From NCBI RefSeq assembly GCF_030272615.1, contig NC_081414.1, forward strand, positions 237,634,233 through 237,698,232: 64,000 bases of DNA, in the 5' to 3' direction. The notes below the pieces were generated by a model. The model saw only the letters and a program-made list of their open reading frames with translations, did no database searches and was not told the origin of the DNA. The translations under genes were made by a program, and so were the position numbers. Origin of the DNA: Cryptomeria japonica. Its lineage: Eukaryota > Streptophyta > Pinopsida > Cupressales > Cupressaceae. Position 1 is the stretch's first letter; every line of letters begins with the position of its first letter. Below, in pieces: positions 34,336 through 46,394 of the stretch.

Positions 34336-35630
34336 ATTTGAAGATTCACTGCACAACTGGCAAATAAGTGTCATCCCTTTACACACCTATTACACAAAAA
34401 CATCCGCTTTCAATGGGATGCTAGATGCCAGCAAGCATTCCAAATGCTTAAGGACTATCTCATGAATACACCGTTGTTGATCCCACCAGATCCAAGTAGA
34501 CCTCTATTGCTCTATATTTTAGCAACAAATACGGTATTAGGAGTACTGTTGGCATAACACAATGCAGAAGGGAAAGAGTGTGTTGTATACTATATCTCTC
34601 ACACACTAGTCGACTATGAACTCAATTACACACCTATTGAGCGAGCTTGCCTAGCAGTTATCCTGGTAGCCACTAAATTAAGGCACTACCTGTTGACACA
34701 TAAAGTACAACTCATTGCCAAGATCGATCCACTAAAGTACTTACTCGGCAAAGCAGCATTGACAGGCCGCTTGGCCAAATGGGTGATGATTCTGAGTGAA
34801 TTTGACATTGAGTATGTGGATCGCAAGGCTATCAAGGGCCAAGTTATTGCAGATCAGTTGGTCGATGCACCCCTCACAGGCGATCATCCTCTTATTTCAA
34901 ACTTTCCAGATGAAAAGATCTTCATGATCACATCAACACAACCATGGAAGCTCTACTTTGATGGTTCATATACTAGACATGGCTCGGGGGTAGGCATTTT
35001 GTTTATCACACCTCAGGGTGATAGCATCCCAAAGTCTTACAGGCTAACTTTTCCATGTACAAACAACATAGCAAAATATGAGACCTTGATCACAAGACTC
35101 GGACTAGTCATACAATGGAAACTGAAAGAGCTACAAATATATGATGACTCCCAACTAGTCATCCGACAAGTCACTGACGAATATTAGACCAAGGATGATA
35201 AGCTTATGTTGTAGAAGCAAATGGTGGACAGTTTAAAGGCATCATTTGCAACTATCACCTTTGAGAAGATACCCAAAGATCATAATCGAGTTGATGACGC
35301 TATGGCTACCATTGCATCTTTCCTAGATCTTCCACAGAATTCAACACGCTACGAGTTCTTGGTAGAACAGCTCTGGATTCTCGCTTATGATATCTCTAAA
35401 TTCAAGATGATATGTCGCCTTACCAGTTTAGAATCCCCATGGTACGGTGAGTTCTACACCTACCTCTGTGATCACACACTCCCTCCTAACCAATCCAATA
35501 ACCAATGCAAAACCTTCAATCGTCATCCCGCTCGATACACCATCATTGTTGAAACCTTATACCGACGAAGTTTTGATGGTACTCTCCTTCGATGTCTGGA
35601 ACAAGACGAGATAACAAAGGCCTTGGAATA
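34336..35630 (+). pseudogene. E2 RNase H and second (Tat-type) RNase H
   Basis: First RNase H, 34,340-34,860: FQWDARCQQAFQML, LLIPPDPSRPLLLYI, YTPIERACLAVI and SEFDIEYVDRKAIKGQ, with a TAA at 34,555-34,557 where E3 has CAA. Second RNase H, about 34,930-35,187: KLYFDGSYTRHGSGVG, TNNIAKYETLITRLG and DDSQLVIRQVTDEY, then TAG (CAG in E3). The tail continues at 35,221-35,631. The second RNase H between RNase H and integrase defines the Tat lineage. Confidence 0.9.
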
Positions 35631-36715
35631 GGTACATGAAGGAATTTGTGGGACTCACTCAAGCGGTCCTTCCTTAGCAAAGGAGATCATGCGCGTTGGA
35701 TACTTACTATTGGCCATCCATGGAAAAAGGCTCTTACTATTTTATCAGAAAATGCAAGAAGTTCCAAGTTCACAGAGACTTGATACATGCACCAACACAG
35801 GAATTGCTGCCAATCACAACACCATGGCCCTTTTGTCAATGGGGACTTGACCTTGTGGGTAAAATTCATCCATCTTCATCCAACGGCCATAAATTTATCA
35901 TTACCGCCACCGAATACTTCACAAAGTGGATCAAAGCCATTCCACTTACCCAAGTCACCGACAAGCAAATCACCTCATTCATCCTTAATTACATCATCTG
36001 TCGGTATGGTGTACCCATGTCCATCATCACAGATAACAAACTTCCTTTCAAAAATCAGGATGTCCGTGAGATTTGTGAGAAGTTTCACATCCAACACCGC
36101 TTTTCCACTCCCTATTACCCACAAGGCAATGGTCAGGCTGAAGCATCAAACAAGAACATATTGAGAATCCTCAAGAAGACAGTCAATGATATTGGTCATG
36201 ATTGGCACGTTCAATTAAATCCAGCACTATGGGCATATCGAACTAGCATTCGAACTAGCATTCGAACCCCTACAGGCACAACTCCCTACTCACTGGTTTA
36301 TGGTGCAGAAGCCATCCTTTCTATTGAGGTTGAGATACCATCTCTATGGGTTTCCTTGCATAATTTGATAGATGATGAAGCATATCGAGTCTCTCGTCTT
36401 CAAGACTTGGAACTACTTGATGAAAGGCGACAAGCTGCATACAACCACCTCAAGGCCTATCAGCAACGAATGAGCCGAAGCTATAATCATCGGGTTAGAT
36501 CTCATACATTTGAGGTAGGTGATCTTGTTCTCAGGGAGAATCCTTGTAACTAACCAAATAGAGAACATCAGGGAAAGTTTGAATCAAACTGGCTGGGTCC
36601 ATATGTTATCACAGTTGTATTTGGGTCCGGGGCATATTAGTTGGCTACTTCAGAAGGAGAACCACTGGCAGATCTGATCAACAACATGCACCTTAAACGA
36701 TTTCATACATAAAGT
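35631..36715 (+). pseudogene. E2 integrase
   Basis: The zinc module is partial (CKKFQVHRD near 35,750). The catalytic core reads WGLDLVGKI (first Asp), SIITDNKLPFKNQDV (second Asp) and PQGNGQAEASNK (Glu). A duplicated TSIR-TSIR at about 36,241-36,264 is a 12-bp in-frame insertion not seen in E3. The C-terminal part (SYNHRVRSHTFEVGDLVL) is followed by TAA at 36,551 and TAG at 36,638, both Gln codons in E3. It ends at LKRFHT. Confidence 0.9.
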
Positions 36716-38765
36716 TATACAGAGCGTCAGGCTCCAATACATACCAGAAAAACACCACAAACATTCAAATGTCCTGAAGAAAATACAAAAACATCAAAAT
36801 AGTAAAGAGAAAAATCATCCATGCAAATGGTGAACAACCACTCCGGTGGCACCTTGGGTAAGTACGATGGTGAAAACCTAGCAAACATGCGCCACTCATA
36901 AAGGCTATGGCTTCATTGTCTTTCAAACTTGTTGCGATCACATTCATTGCATCCATTCATCCATCAGTCAAGCCATGACTTATTATCGATCTGCAATCAA
37001 GGATAGCCCGTCATGCGTCTTGCATCCTGATTTTTCATATTACTATCCAAACTGGGGGCAATGCTCTTACCCTATTGATGGAAGTGGATTATGCATTACT
37101 TGTGATTCATTAAGTTCTTCATTCAAAACTGACTAACAATACCAAAAACATTCAAAAACACTCACAAAATCCAAAAACACGATAAAACAACAAAAACCAA
37201 TAAAAAATATGGCAACGCATAAAACCTTTGTACATACGCATCGCCACAGACGTCAAACAAACATTTTGAGCTACTAAAATGATGATCACTTATCAAATCA
37301 ACCAAACAATCAACACAGGTACACACAACTGTCTTAACAAGGATGTATCCTTCCTTACCAAAACAAAGACATGATAACATTTTCTTTGACAAGAAAATTT
37401 TGTTTAAGCGATCAAGTACTTGGTTGGTTTGTTAATTATTTATTCATTTATATCAGGTTCCTACGCTACTCTAGGATATCCACAAGTGATTAGAGTAGCC
37501 GGGATGGTTCCTAAGTATCATTTTGTTTATTGTCTGCGAAATGTTCCAATGAAGTTATGGGGCATGTACTAATGGTGTCTACGTGGGAAGTTCACTAAGC
37601 TATGTGATCATATGCAAAAAACTAGTCATGGATCACTATGGCTTACTGACTACAACGTATATTTCGACCATCTTCACATGAACCAAAATGGAGGGTTCAT
37701 ATTCTTTTATCTATGTTGCTTTCTTACAAGTACAATGCTCCAAACTTGGTTCCTACTGCCTTGTCCAAGATTGATACTACCATGCTCAATGATGAAAAAT
37801 AAAGCACTATGGATCGTCATTCCATCTCATCTATATATATTGCATTCTATTGCATTCCATCCATCCATACATTCATAATAGTTGCATATCATTCATACAT
37901 AGTAATGACAATAGATGCATACTCTCTTTCTTCGATCTTCTTCCATAGGAATGAGTCCTAGATCCTCCATATCTTCTATCTAACATTGAATTCCCCCCCT
38001 TCATCCTCCCTATCTCGGTCATCATCATAATTGCATACCCTACATTGTGTCCCATCAACCCAATCAAGCCATGTTCATCACCGTCCATCTCTAACAGGAG
38101 GGGATGCATGCCCCATCCTAAGTCATCCTATAAGCCATGCAAGTTACTCTATCTACACAGGTACATCGCCTCATGCATATCTAGACCATCAACAGATACT
38201 TTGATCAAGTATCTTCGGGTCTCAACAGGTAATCAATCATGGCAAACCTAGACTACAACAGACATTTATCATAATGACCTAGTCTCAACGGGGCTGCTAT
38301 GATTCACCACAAACAACCTACAACGCAAACAGTATCAATTGATCAACCAATCAAACACAATCAAAATGGACAGTTACATCAATTGTCCAAGTCTCAACGA
38401 GTATTTTGCTTCATATACCTTGACTTCATCGGGCAATTACATCAACTGTCTAAGCCACAACAGGTTACTTTGATTCACTTACTCAAATTTTATCCTGTCC
38501 AAGCGAACAACTGAGATCAATTGTCACGCTTTGACTTGACCGGGGCAATTAAACCGATTGCACCAGATTGTCCGACTAATTTTGATCAATTGTACAGTAT
38601 TAATCAAAAGCACACACTACAAACACTGCATTTGCACTGTATCTCTTGCATGACCTAAGGGTACTCATTGGCTTGTTGTTTCTTCGTTTCACTATGATTT
38701 CTTCCACTCTTTCACCGTCATTGTTAATTTCTTCTATTCCACCTCCCCTCCACTTCTCGTTCTTT
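36716..38765 (+). other. E2 long 3' region between pol and 3' LTR
   Basis: About 2 kb follow pol, collinear with E3 48,300-50,470. No sense coding is recognised. On the opposite strand a short frame at 37,873-38,109 is conserved in E3 (separate entry). Near 38,662 the antisense sequence AAGCCAATGAGTACC corresponds to the donor-like site of E3 and E4. Confidence 0.65.
37940..38085 (-). pseudogene. E2 antisense frame conserved in E3
   Basis: The minus-strand frame starting MDGDEHGLIGLMGHNVGYA and containing SMLDRRYGGSRTHSYGRR matches the plus-strand frame of E3 from 48,899 (MDGEERGLIDLMGHDVGYV). The frame is kept across a codon-sized length difference. It lies where E4 has its antisense PMD exon 2 but is not similar to it. 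Possibly a remnant of a different antisense coding exon. Confidence 0.4.
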
Positions 38766-38766
38766 T

Positions 38767-38812
38767 TCGAAAGATTGCCCAATTTTTTACAATTTTTTGG
38801 CCCATCTCTCGA
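38767..38812. other. E2 stem-loop A near the polypurine tract
   Basis: Arms TCGAAAGATTGCCC (38,767-38,780) and GGCCCATCTCTCGA (38,799-38,812) can pair. The same structure lies at 48,173-48,218 in E3 and 59,769-59,817 in E4. Confidence 0.6.
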
Positions 38813-38875
38813 GGGGGCATACCACCCATTAAATTAACATTTATGAGGCATATTTCTTCACACCTATTTTTCTTT

Positions 38876-38911
38876 CTTTGAAATGACGTGATAAATCGTA
38901 CCCTCTCAAAG
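38876..38911. other. E2 stem-loop B overlapping the polypurine tract
   Basis: A 36-bp segment from CTTTGAAATGACG to CTCTCAAAG has outer arms CTTTGA/TCAAAG conserved in E3 and E4. In E2 the inner stem is eroded. Confidence 0.55.
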
Positions 38912-38920
38912 AGGGGCAAA
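38904..38920 (+). other. E2 polypurine tract
   Basis: CAAAGAGGGGCAAA lies directly before the TGTAGTCACA start of the 3' LTR. The same tract occurs in E3 and E4. Confidence 0.85.
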
Positions 38921-40445
38921 TGTAGTCACATAAATCTATCCACTTAATTAAATGAATATTTACTATTTATTTGATTATTAAAGCCACTAGCCAACAATTA
39001 ATTAAATTAATATTTAATTAATTAATCCTTACACTCTTCTGCTATTAACTAAATAAATTATCTAGTTTATTTAAATTAATTCATTAAACCACACCTCTAA
39101 ACCAATTAAATGAATAAAACATATTTATTTAATTTAACCCTCTTTCCTCTTTTAAATAAATAAATAAATATTTATTTAAATCACTAAACAAATTCCCCCC
39201 ACTTGCATTCTCCTACAAATACAAATTGCAACTACAATTGAAATAAATTAATTTTATTTTAAATAAAATCTTATTTTCCCTCACCCACCAAACCCACTTG
39301 CAATCCTAAATCTCCTTCTAGACCCTTCTAACCACTTTCTAATCATTCCTAATTAGCCTAATCCATCTCCTAAATATTGTCACATTCCTAAGCAACTTGA
39401 AGTCATTTCTCAAAGCCTCAAAGTCTTTGAAAAGCATTTAATGCTTTATGTGTTCAACAAGCTAACCCCTAAAGTCTTCCAAACCACTAATGGCTCTTAC
39501 ATGACCATTAATGGCTCTTACATAACCATTTATGGTTAAATCCACTTGCCCCCATAGTTAGAGACTTTACCTCTAACTCAACCCTCATTTGACCCAGGGG
39601 TCTCTTCAAACATTTATTGCTTTGACCATGGTTATCCTCACTAACTCTTGCACAAGAGTTTATCCATTGGATAAAGACATTATTTATTGGATAATGGCCT
39701 TATTCATTCAACTCAATATTAACCTTACCTCCCAAGTTAACCTTCAAGTCATGTCAAACATTTAATGCTTCTTCCCTCTCCCCTCAACCCATCTCTTGTT
39801 GACATTTGTCATCCTAGGATTGGGTTGAAAGCCCTCACATGGATCATAAACCCATCAATCCTTACCCTTGTTGAGATTTCTCAATCTCAACCATTCATTG
39901 CTCCATTTTACCTATAAATAGAGCTCACATTTCTCATTTTCAAAAAAAAACCTCAAGCATTCTAAAGCACATCTATGATCCTGAAAAACTAGTATGCATC
40001 TAATTTATAGTGAATTCTAGAGAGCATTTATCATAATAACCTACATTTGTCTTTTTGGTTAAAATTGACATTAGATAATTAGATAATATCTCATTTTAGC
40101 TTGTTCACATTTTCATTTTCATAAGTTTTCATTTCTGCAATCTTGAATCTCCATAAGACATCCAGAATAGTGCAAAAAGCTACTGAGAGTTACACTCAAT
40201 TGGGAACTTGGAGAGGAGAGGAACAAGAGAGGAGTAGCTACAAACATGGAGGAGGGCATTTGGAGATGTCTTATTGCTTTTCTTAGATTTGTTAATCTTT
40301 TTATCTTATGTTTTGTGTCTCTCTTGATATGCTTGCTTAGGATAATATTTGGTTTGTGATTTCTAACATTAACACTTGGTTTGTTGCTTGTGTGTTTGTG
40401 TTTGTCTTGACAATATCCTAGCAATCATTTTTTTGCAGAGCATCA
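38921..40445 (+). repeat. E2 3' LTR
   Basis: It is 1,525 bp, TGTAGTCAC...GAGCATCA. A TATA box (CCTATAAATAGAGC) lies at 39,911-39,924. It is similar over its length to the E3 LTR (46,630-48,068). It is followed at once by GTTAGGATTAAG of the telomere-like array. Confidence 0.9.
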
Positions 40446-43164
40446 GTTAGGATTAAGATATAATTAGGATTGTGATTTAATTAGAGTTCAAACTTAGGGT
40501 TAGAGTTCACTTAGGGATAGGGTTTGGATTTAATAAGGGTTAGGGTTAGAGGAGTTTGATACTTAGATTTAGGGTTAGGGTTAGGGTTTCATTTGCATTA
40601 GGGTTAGGATTCTACAATAAAGTGGAGTTAGGGTTAGAGCTCAATTATAAGATTAGGGTTACAATTCAATTGGGATAAAGGCTAGTGTTAGTGTTAGTGT
40701 TAATGTTAGTGTTAGTGTTAGTGTTGTTCTTGTTTAATTAAAGATTGATTAGGGTTCATAGTTAGGGTTAGAGTTTAATTAGGTTTAGGATTTAATGTTA
40801 TTCTTCACTAGGGGTGATATTTAGGGATCTATTAGAGTTAGGGGCAAGGCTCAATTAGGGTTAGAATTGGAGTTCAATAAGGACAAGTATTCACTTAAGG
40901 TTAGAGTTCAATTTTAGTTAGGGTTAGGGTTCTATGAAAAAGTTTGGTACGTTAAGATTAGGGTTGGGGTTCAAATAGGGTTATGGTTAGGGTTGAATTA
41001 GAGTTAGTATTAAAGCCCAATCATGTTAGAATTAAACTAGAGTTATGATTAGGGTTCAAGTAGGGTGAGGATTTAATTAGGGTTGAAAGTTGGGGTTATA
41101 ACTCAATTAGGATTAGGGTTCAATCATGGTTTGATGAGGATTAGGGTTTAATTAATGTTCGGGTTCAATTAAGGTTAGAGTTTAATTTGGGTTAGCGTTC
41201 ACTTGGGTTAAGATTAGGGTTCAATTTGGGTTAGCAATAGGATTAGGCTTCTACGATAAAGCATGGGGTAAGGGTTGGGGTTCAAATAGGGTTTGGGCTA
41301 TGGCTTAATTAGGCTTAGGACTAGGGTTCAATTAGGGTTATGATTCAATTAGGGTTAGGGATTAATTAGGGTAATGGTTACTATGAGGGTTCAATTAGGG
41401 ATAGAATTTAAGTAGAGCTCGGAGTTAGGATTAAAGTTTAATAATGGGTAGGTTTCAATCAAGGTTCAATGAAGATTATGTTTATTTTTATGGTTTACTA
41501 AGGTTCTTGTTCAATTAGGAGTTGGGTTTAAGTTTTATAAGTGTTAGGGTTAGGGTTTAGGTTTAATAAGGCTTAGGGTTAAGTTTACTTATGTTAGTGT
41601 TAAAATTCAATTAGGTTGAATGTTCACTTTGGGTCGGGGTTTAATTGTGGTTAGGGTTAGATTCGATAAGGGTATGTTCACTTAGGGTTAGGGTTAGGTT
41701 CAATCAAGGTTTAGTTTGGATTAGGGTTAGCATTACAATTATATTATAAAGCTTAGGGTTAGGGTCAAGGTTCAAATAGGGTTAGGGTTAGGGTTCAATT
41801 AAGATAAAGATTAAGTGCAATTAGAGTTAGGATTTAATTAGTATCAAGGTTAGGGTTAGAGTTCAATTAGGGTAAAAGTTAGGGTTAGCATTAGGGTTTA
41901 ATTATGATTAGGATTTAATTAAGGTTCAAAGAGGGTTAGAGTTTAATTAGAGTTATGGTTTGATTTTACTAAGGGTTAGGTTTAGCATTAAGATTTAATT
42001 ATGATTGGGGTTAGGATTTAATAAGGGTTAGGGTTAAAGTTCAATTAGGGCCATGGTTTGGTTCAATAAGAGTTGTGTTAATGTTTAACTAGGGTTAGAG
42101 TTTGATAAGGGTAAGTGTTCAATAAGGGTTAGGTTAGGGTATAATTAGGGTTCAATTTATATTAAGGTTAGGGTTAGGGCTTTATTAGGGTAATTGTTAG
42201 TGTTAAGGTTGGGGTTAGGGTATAATTAGGGATAAAATATAATTAGGGAACTTAGAGTTAGGATTAGAGTTTAACAACCTTAATATTTAATCAAGGTTCA
42301 AAGAGGATTAGGGTTAGAGTTAGGGTGTAATTAAGGTTAGTATCCAATTCAAGTTAAGGTTTAGGTTTAATAAGTGTTAGGGTTAGGTTTTAGGTTCAAT
42401 AAGGGTTAAGGTTCAATTATGATTAGGGTTGGAGTTTAATTAAGTGTTCACTTGGGATAAGGTTCAATTAGGGTTTAATTTAGGTTATGTTAGTGTTAGG
42501 TTTCTACAATAAAGTATGGGGTTCAAATAGGGTTAGGGTTAGGGTTCAAAAGAGTTAGGATTCAATTAAGGTCAAGGTTAAGATTAGAGTTCAGTTAGGG
42601 TAAGGGTTAGGGTTAGCATTAGGGTTCAGTGAGGGTTGAGATTTAATTAACATTCAAAGTTAGGGTTAGAGTTCAAATAAGGTTATGAGTTGAGTTTAAT
42701 AAAGGTCGGGTTTAAGGTTTGAGTTTAATTAGGATTAGGTTGGGGGTAGGGGTAGAATTTAATTAGGGTTATGGTTTTGGTTCAATAAGGGTTAGGCTTA
42801 TGGTTAAGGTTTAATTAGGGTTTGCGTTAGAGTTCAATAAGGTCCAAAGTGTTCAATTAGTGTATAATTAGGGTAAGGGTTAGTGTTATGGTTACAAATA
42901 GGGTCCAATTAGGGCTAGATTTTAATTACGGTTATAACTCAATGAATTTTATGGTTAGGGTTATGGTAAGAGTTCAATTAGGTTAGTGTTCAACCAGGGG
43001 TATGGTTTGTGTTTGCGTTCGATAAGGGTTTGGATTTGGGTTAAGGTTGAGGTTTAAGTATGACCTTAGAATTAGATTTTAATTAGGCTAAGTGTTCATT
43101 TAAGTTTATGTTTAAGGTTTAATTCGGGTTAGGATTAGGGTTCTACAATAAAGCTTGGTGTTAG
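40446..43164. repeat. 2.7-kb degenerate TTAGGG-type telomere-like array
   Basis: The plus strand is packed with TTAGGG, GGTTAGGGTT and the composite GGGTTCAATTAGGGTTA, along with many variants (TTAGTG runs near 40,683-40,725). The orientation is G-rich on the plus strand, opposite to the CCCTAA tracts at 20,250-21,120 and 25,560-25,831. No unit is conserved enough to call a homogeneous satellite. It holds no gene. Confidence 0.88.
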
Positions 43165-45909
43165 GGATAGGCCTTTCCTTGATGTCTTAATCCTAAAAAA
43201 GCCAGATGGTTCCCTCGATCATCGAGTGTTTTGCAAAGCTACCCATACTGATTTATATCTTCATTCTTCTTCACATCACCACCCTAGCCAAAAAGTTGGG
43301 ATCCTCAAAACCCTTGCCTTAAGAGCCAATCGGATTTGTGACGATGAAAACTTAAACCAAGAGCTCACCCATCTTTGTCAAGTCTTTAGGTGGAATGGAT
43401 ACTCTAATAAACAAATCACTAGAGCTTTCTACCAAGCTAGATCCTATTTCCTTTATGTTACCAATCCCTCGCCCTCTCAACCATCGCTGCTCCTGGTTGT
43501 GTCCCTTCCTTATGTTGAAGGCATTTCCCACAAGATTGGAAAAATTGTTCTCCATAAAGGTCTTCGTTGTGCTTTCAAACCCTTTTGTACTGTGAAGAAG
43601 CATGTCCCCCCTCTGAAAGACTCCAAGGATGTCTTTCTAGAGTCAAGAGTCTACAAGGATGTTTGCTCATGCAACACCCCCTATATAGGTAAAACAAGCC
43701 GATCTTTCAACACTAGAATCAAAGAGCATGACACTGATATCAAGCATGAGAGTGTTCTCAAATCAACCTTAGTTGAGCACTCCTCAACCACCAAGCACCA
43801 TATTTGTCTAGAGGACACTCAAATCTCATGCAAGGAAGACAACTTATTTAGAAGGAAACTTAAGGAGGCTATCAAAATCATTAATCATCCTACCAATCTT
43901 AATCGAGATGAGGGGTTTGTTGGAGTACCAACAACACTGAGAGGGGGGTTGAATCAGTGTTCTAACAATTCACAATAATTTTAAACAACTCAAAAACTTG
44001 TTTTAGAGGCAAATAATTGAAGTGAAGAAATAGCAAATGAATCACACAATCTGATAAGTTGACACAAGAAATTTCATGAGTGGAAAACCCTCATGGGGAA
44101 TAAAAACCACTTGTAAATGCCTCACTGGCTTAATCTGAAAACTTTTTGTTTACAATGCCTCATTGGTTGATTGATATGTCTCATTGATAATACTATATCA
44201 CTAATAGATTTCATAATGCCTCACTGGCTATACATCATCACTTGTCAATCACTGTTTTGAATTTACATACAAAGTGTCATCTCTATTTCTTTTCACAACA
44301 TCTTCTAATCTCACATCACTTGAGATTCAGAAGAAATAGTTCACATGCAATATATGATTGTGCATATTTGAGTGATATTAAATATAATGAATCAACTTTA
44401 CAATGTATTGCAAGTTATTTTACAAAACTTTCTCAATAATATTTCAGATACAGGTATACAATTCATAAATTGAGCAATAATGCCTTTTGCAATACTAAGA
44501 ACAATAACTCTATACAGAGCAAAAAAAGAATTTTCTTTCTGATCAACAACATCATCTGAATGTCTTCAACATAACATAAATAACGTTCACTATCCTTGAA
44601 CTGAAAGAAAACTGTTTGCTTCATAGTTGTTACCAAATTCTTAACAAATAACAGAATGATAAACATGTCTTTGTTGAACTGATAATGTTATTTGCTCATC
44701 ATACATGTACTGGGGTTAAGAATCCCATAAAAAAATGCTAACCCATAGAGAAACTTGTAACTGAATACTAACCCTCATGGCAAAAAGTTAACCTGGACTA
44801 GGGTTACTTATAATAGATCCTTAACACAAAGTACCCACATGCAAAATGAAATACAACGAAAACAATTGATGGCAAAGTAAACTTCAATGACAGAACCAAA
44901 CAAGGGTTACATTTGCCCAAACTAAATGCATCTTTATTTGCATACAATGTTGATAACACTAACCCCCACAAAAGCAAGAATGCATTAACAGTAGTAATGC
45001 AACAAAAAACTAGGATTACAAAGCCCTTGAGCATCTTTAACTAGATAAAAGAAAACTATACCAGATTGGACATCATTAACAAGACTAATAAAAATGAAAC
45101 ACAAATTTAGCATGTAATTACAAGCCCCAATTGTTAAATCAAACTCAAACCAATCATTACAAAGATTAAAACGTTTAACAAATATAAAGAAGTGAGTACA
45201 CCTGTTCTCTGCCTTTTCCCGTTTGAAACTTCAAACTCTGTTAATGCCATCTCAGAATTTGCCCACACAGTCAACATTTTCTGTCAAACTACTTTTACCA
45301 TAACTGAAAAATCTCAAACCTTAACTATTCATACTCGTTCCCTAGCTCGAGGGCATTGTCAAAATGAAATGACAAAAATATATTTTTCAATATGAGTTAT
45401 GGTGATCTTTTGTTTTGTTTTTCAAAACAAAACTCGTGTTCAAGTATATTCCAAGTCAATGTAATAATGTCAACCTCAATAATGATTCTCCTCATGTGTA
45501 TGGTATTGAATAACAATATTTTCAATGCCTTTGAAAAACAAGGATCACTATAACGATGCCAACCCATGCATATTCTTTTTGCAATCTCTATCATCTCCTT
45601 AATAATATGCAAAGTCTTTCTTAAAAAATCGTGTCATGCTATGCAATGTAATCATATTATAAGGACATGAAATATGATGTGCGTTTGATTACACAAGTTT
45701 GTCACCTTAGAAAATGTGAATTAAGAATTCTGATTGATATATCACACGATTATGCCAAGGAGAGTAATGCTACAAGATCACCTTACTTTCTTATTGTTTT
45801 TGACATTAATGCCAATAATATGTCAAAGGAGACAATAGGGTTGAACATTAGTCTCTCATGGCATCCATTACTCTCCATCCTCAAGAGCCATCATTGCCTC
45901 CCTTCATGA
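43165..45909 (+). pseudogene. Penelope-like element: RT C-terminus and GIY-YIG endonuclease
   Basis: Coding sequence begins abruptly at about 43,166 with PFLDVLILKKPDGSLD, then KATHTDLYLH and HHHPSQKVGILKTLALRA, a pattern typical of the end of Penelope RT. A GIY-YIG nuclease follows (KDVCSCNTPYIGKTSRSFNTR, HSSTTKHHI and a Glu-containing segment). At 43,918 a 1.92-kb LTR-like insertion breaks the frame, and at 45,843 the frame resumes as LNISLSWHPLL to a stop at 45,907-45,909. The RT catalytic part is missing, so this is a 5'-truncated copy. Such elements use RT plus GIY-YIG for target-primed insertion (family knowledge). Confidence 0.85.
43918..45837 (-). mobile_element. putative 1.92-kb solo LTR inside the Penelope-like element
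   Basis: On the plus strand it begins TGTTGGAGTACCAACA and ends GACAATA. GGGTT is present on both sides (43,913-43,917 and 45,838-45,842), the expected 5-bp target duplication. On the minus strand its 3' part reads CACTGATTCAACCCCCCTCTCAG, matching the C-tract motif of the insertion at 17,672-19,234. Its 5' part (TTGGCATTAATGTC) is LTR-like. The host Penelope frame is restored across the duplication. No internal coding region exists. Family is probably Ty1/copia, from motif recollection only. Confidence 0.7.
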
Positions 45910-46284
45910 TAACACTCCTCCTTTCTATTCCTGGTTTTCTTTGCTCTTCTCTCTCTTCCCCCTTTGTTTCTCTTGACTATTTCCCCTTTCCCCAACTTTC
46001 CCCCCCTTCTCCCCCTGTGGCTCCTCTTTTCTTGTTCCTTCTTGGGTCTGGCATTTTTATTTGCTTTTTTGTTTTTTTTCTCTATTTTCTCTCTCTTATT
46101 AGGGTCTTCAATTCTTATTTTTATCCTTTCTAGTTTCTCTTTCTCTTAGTTTCTTTTTATATTAGTTGTGCTTTATATTTGTTTAGAGGTGTTTTATTTC
46201 TTGTGCTATTTTTTTCATCTTTCTCGATTGATATTCTTTTTCTTTGTTCGTTTGCTTTTGCTTGTGGTCTTCTTTGAGTTTAAC
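45910..46284. other. pyrimidine-rich sequence after the Penelope-like ORF
   Basis: The stretch is CT-rich and probably includes the 3' UTR of the Penelope-like element. Overlapping hydrophobic frames are compositional. No gene recognised. Confidence 0.45.
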
Positions 46285-46346
46285 TTTTTTGTATCAGTTT
46301 TTGTATGATGATGTAGAAACCTTTGGGGTGATTATGGAGCCATATG

Positions 46347-46394
<48 letters not shown>

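Larger units (their letters stand above)
25832..40445 (+). mobile_element. E2: Tat-lineage Ty3/gypsy element, decayed
   Basis: E2 is about 14.6 kb on the plus strand. The order is truncated 5' LTR, primer site, long leader with a minisatellite, an extra ORF, gag, protease, G-patch, RT (YVDD), RNase H, second RNase H, integrase, long 3' region, polypurine tract and 3' LTR. The second RNase H between RNase H and integrase is the hallmark of the Tat lineage (family knowledge). It is collinear with E3 over almost all its length. Many in-frame stops make it inactive. Its 3' end abuts the TTAGGG-type array. The expected 5' end is missing, so target duplications cannot be tested. Confidence 0.92.

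Noticed and set aside
40446-43164. True telomere
   Set aside because: The array is highly degenerate, hexameric and flanked by retroelements on both sides. It is at most an interstitial telomere-like tract.
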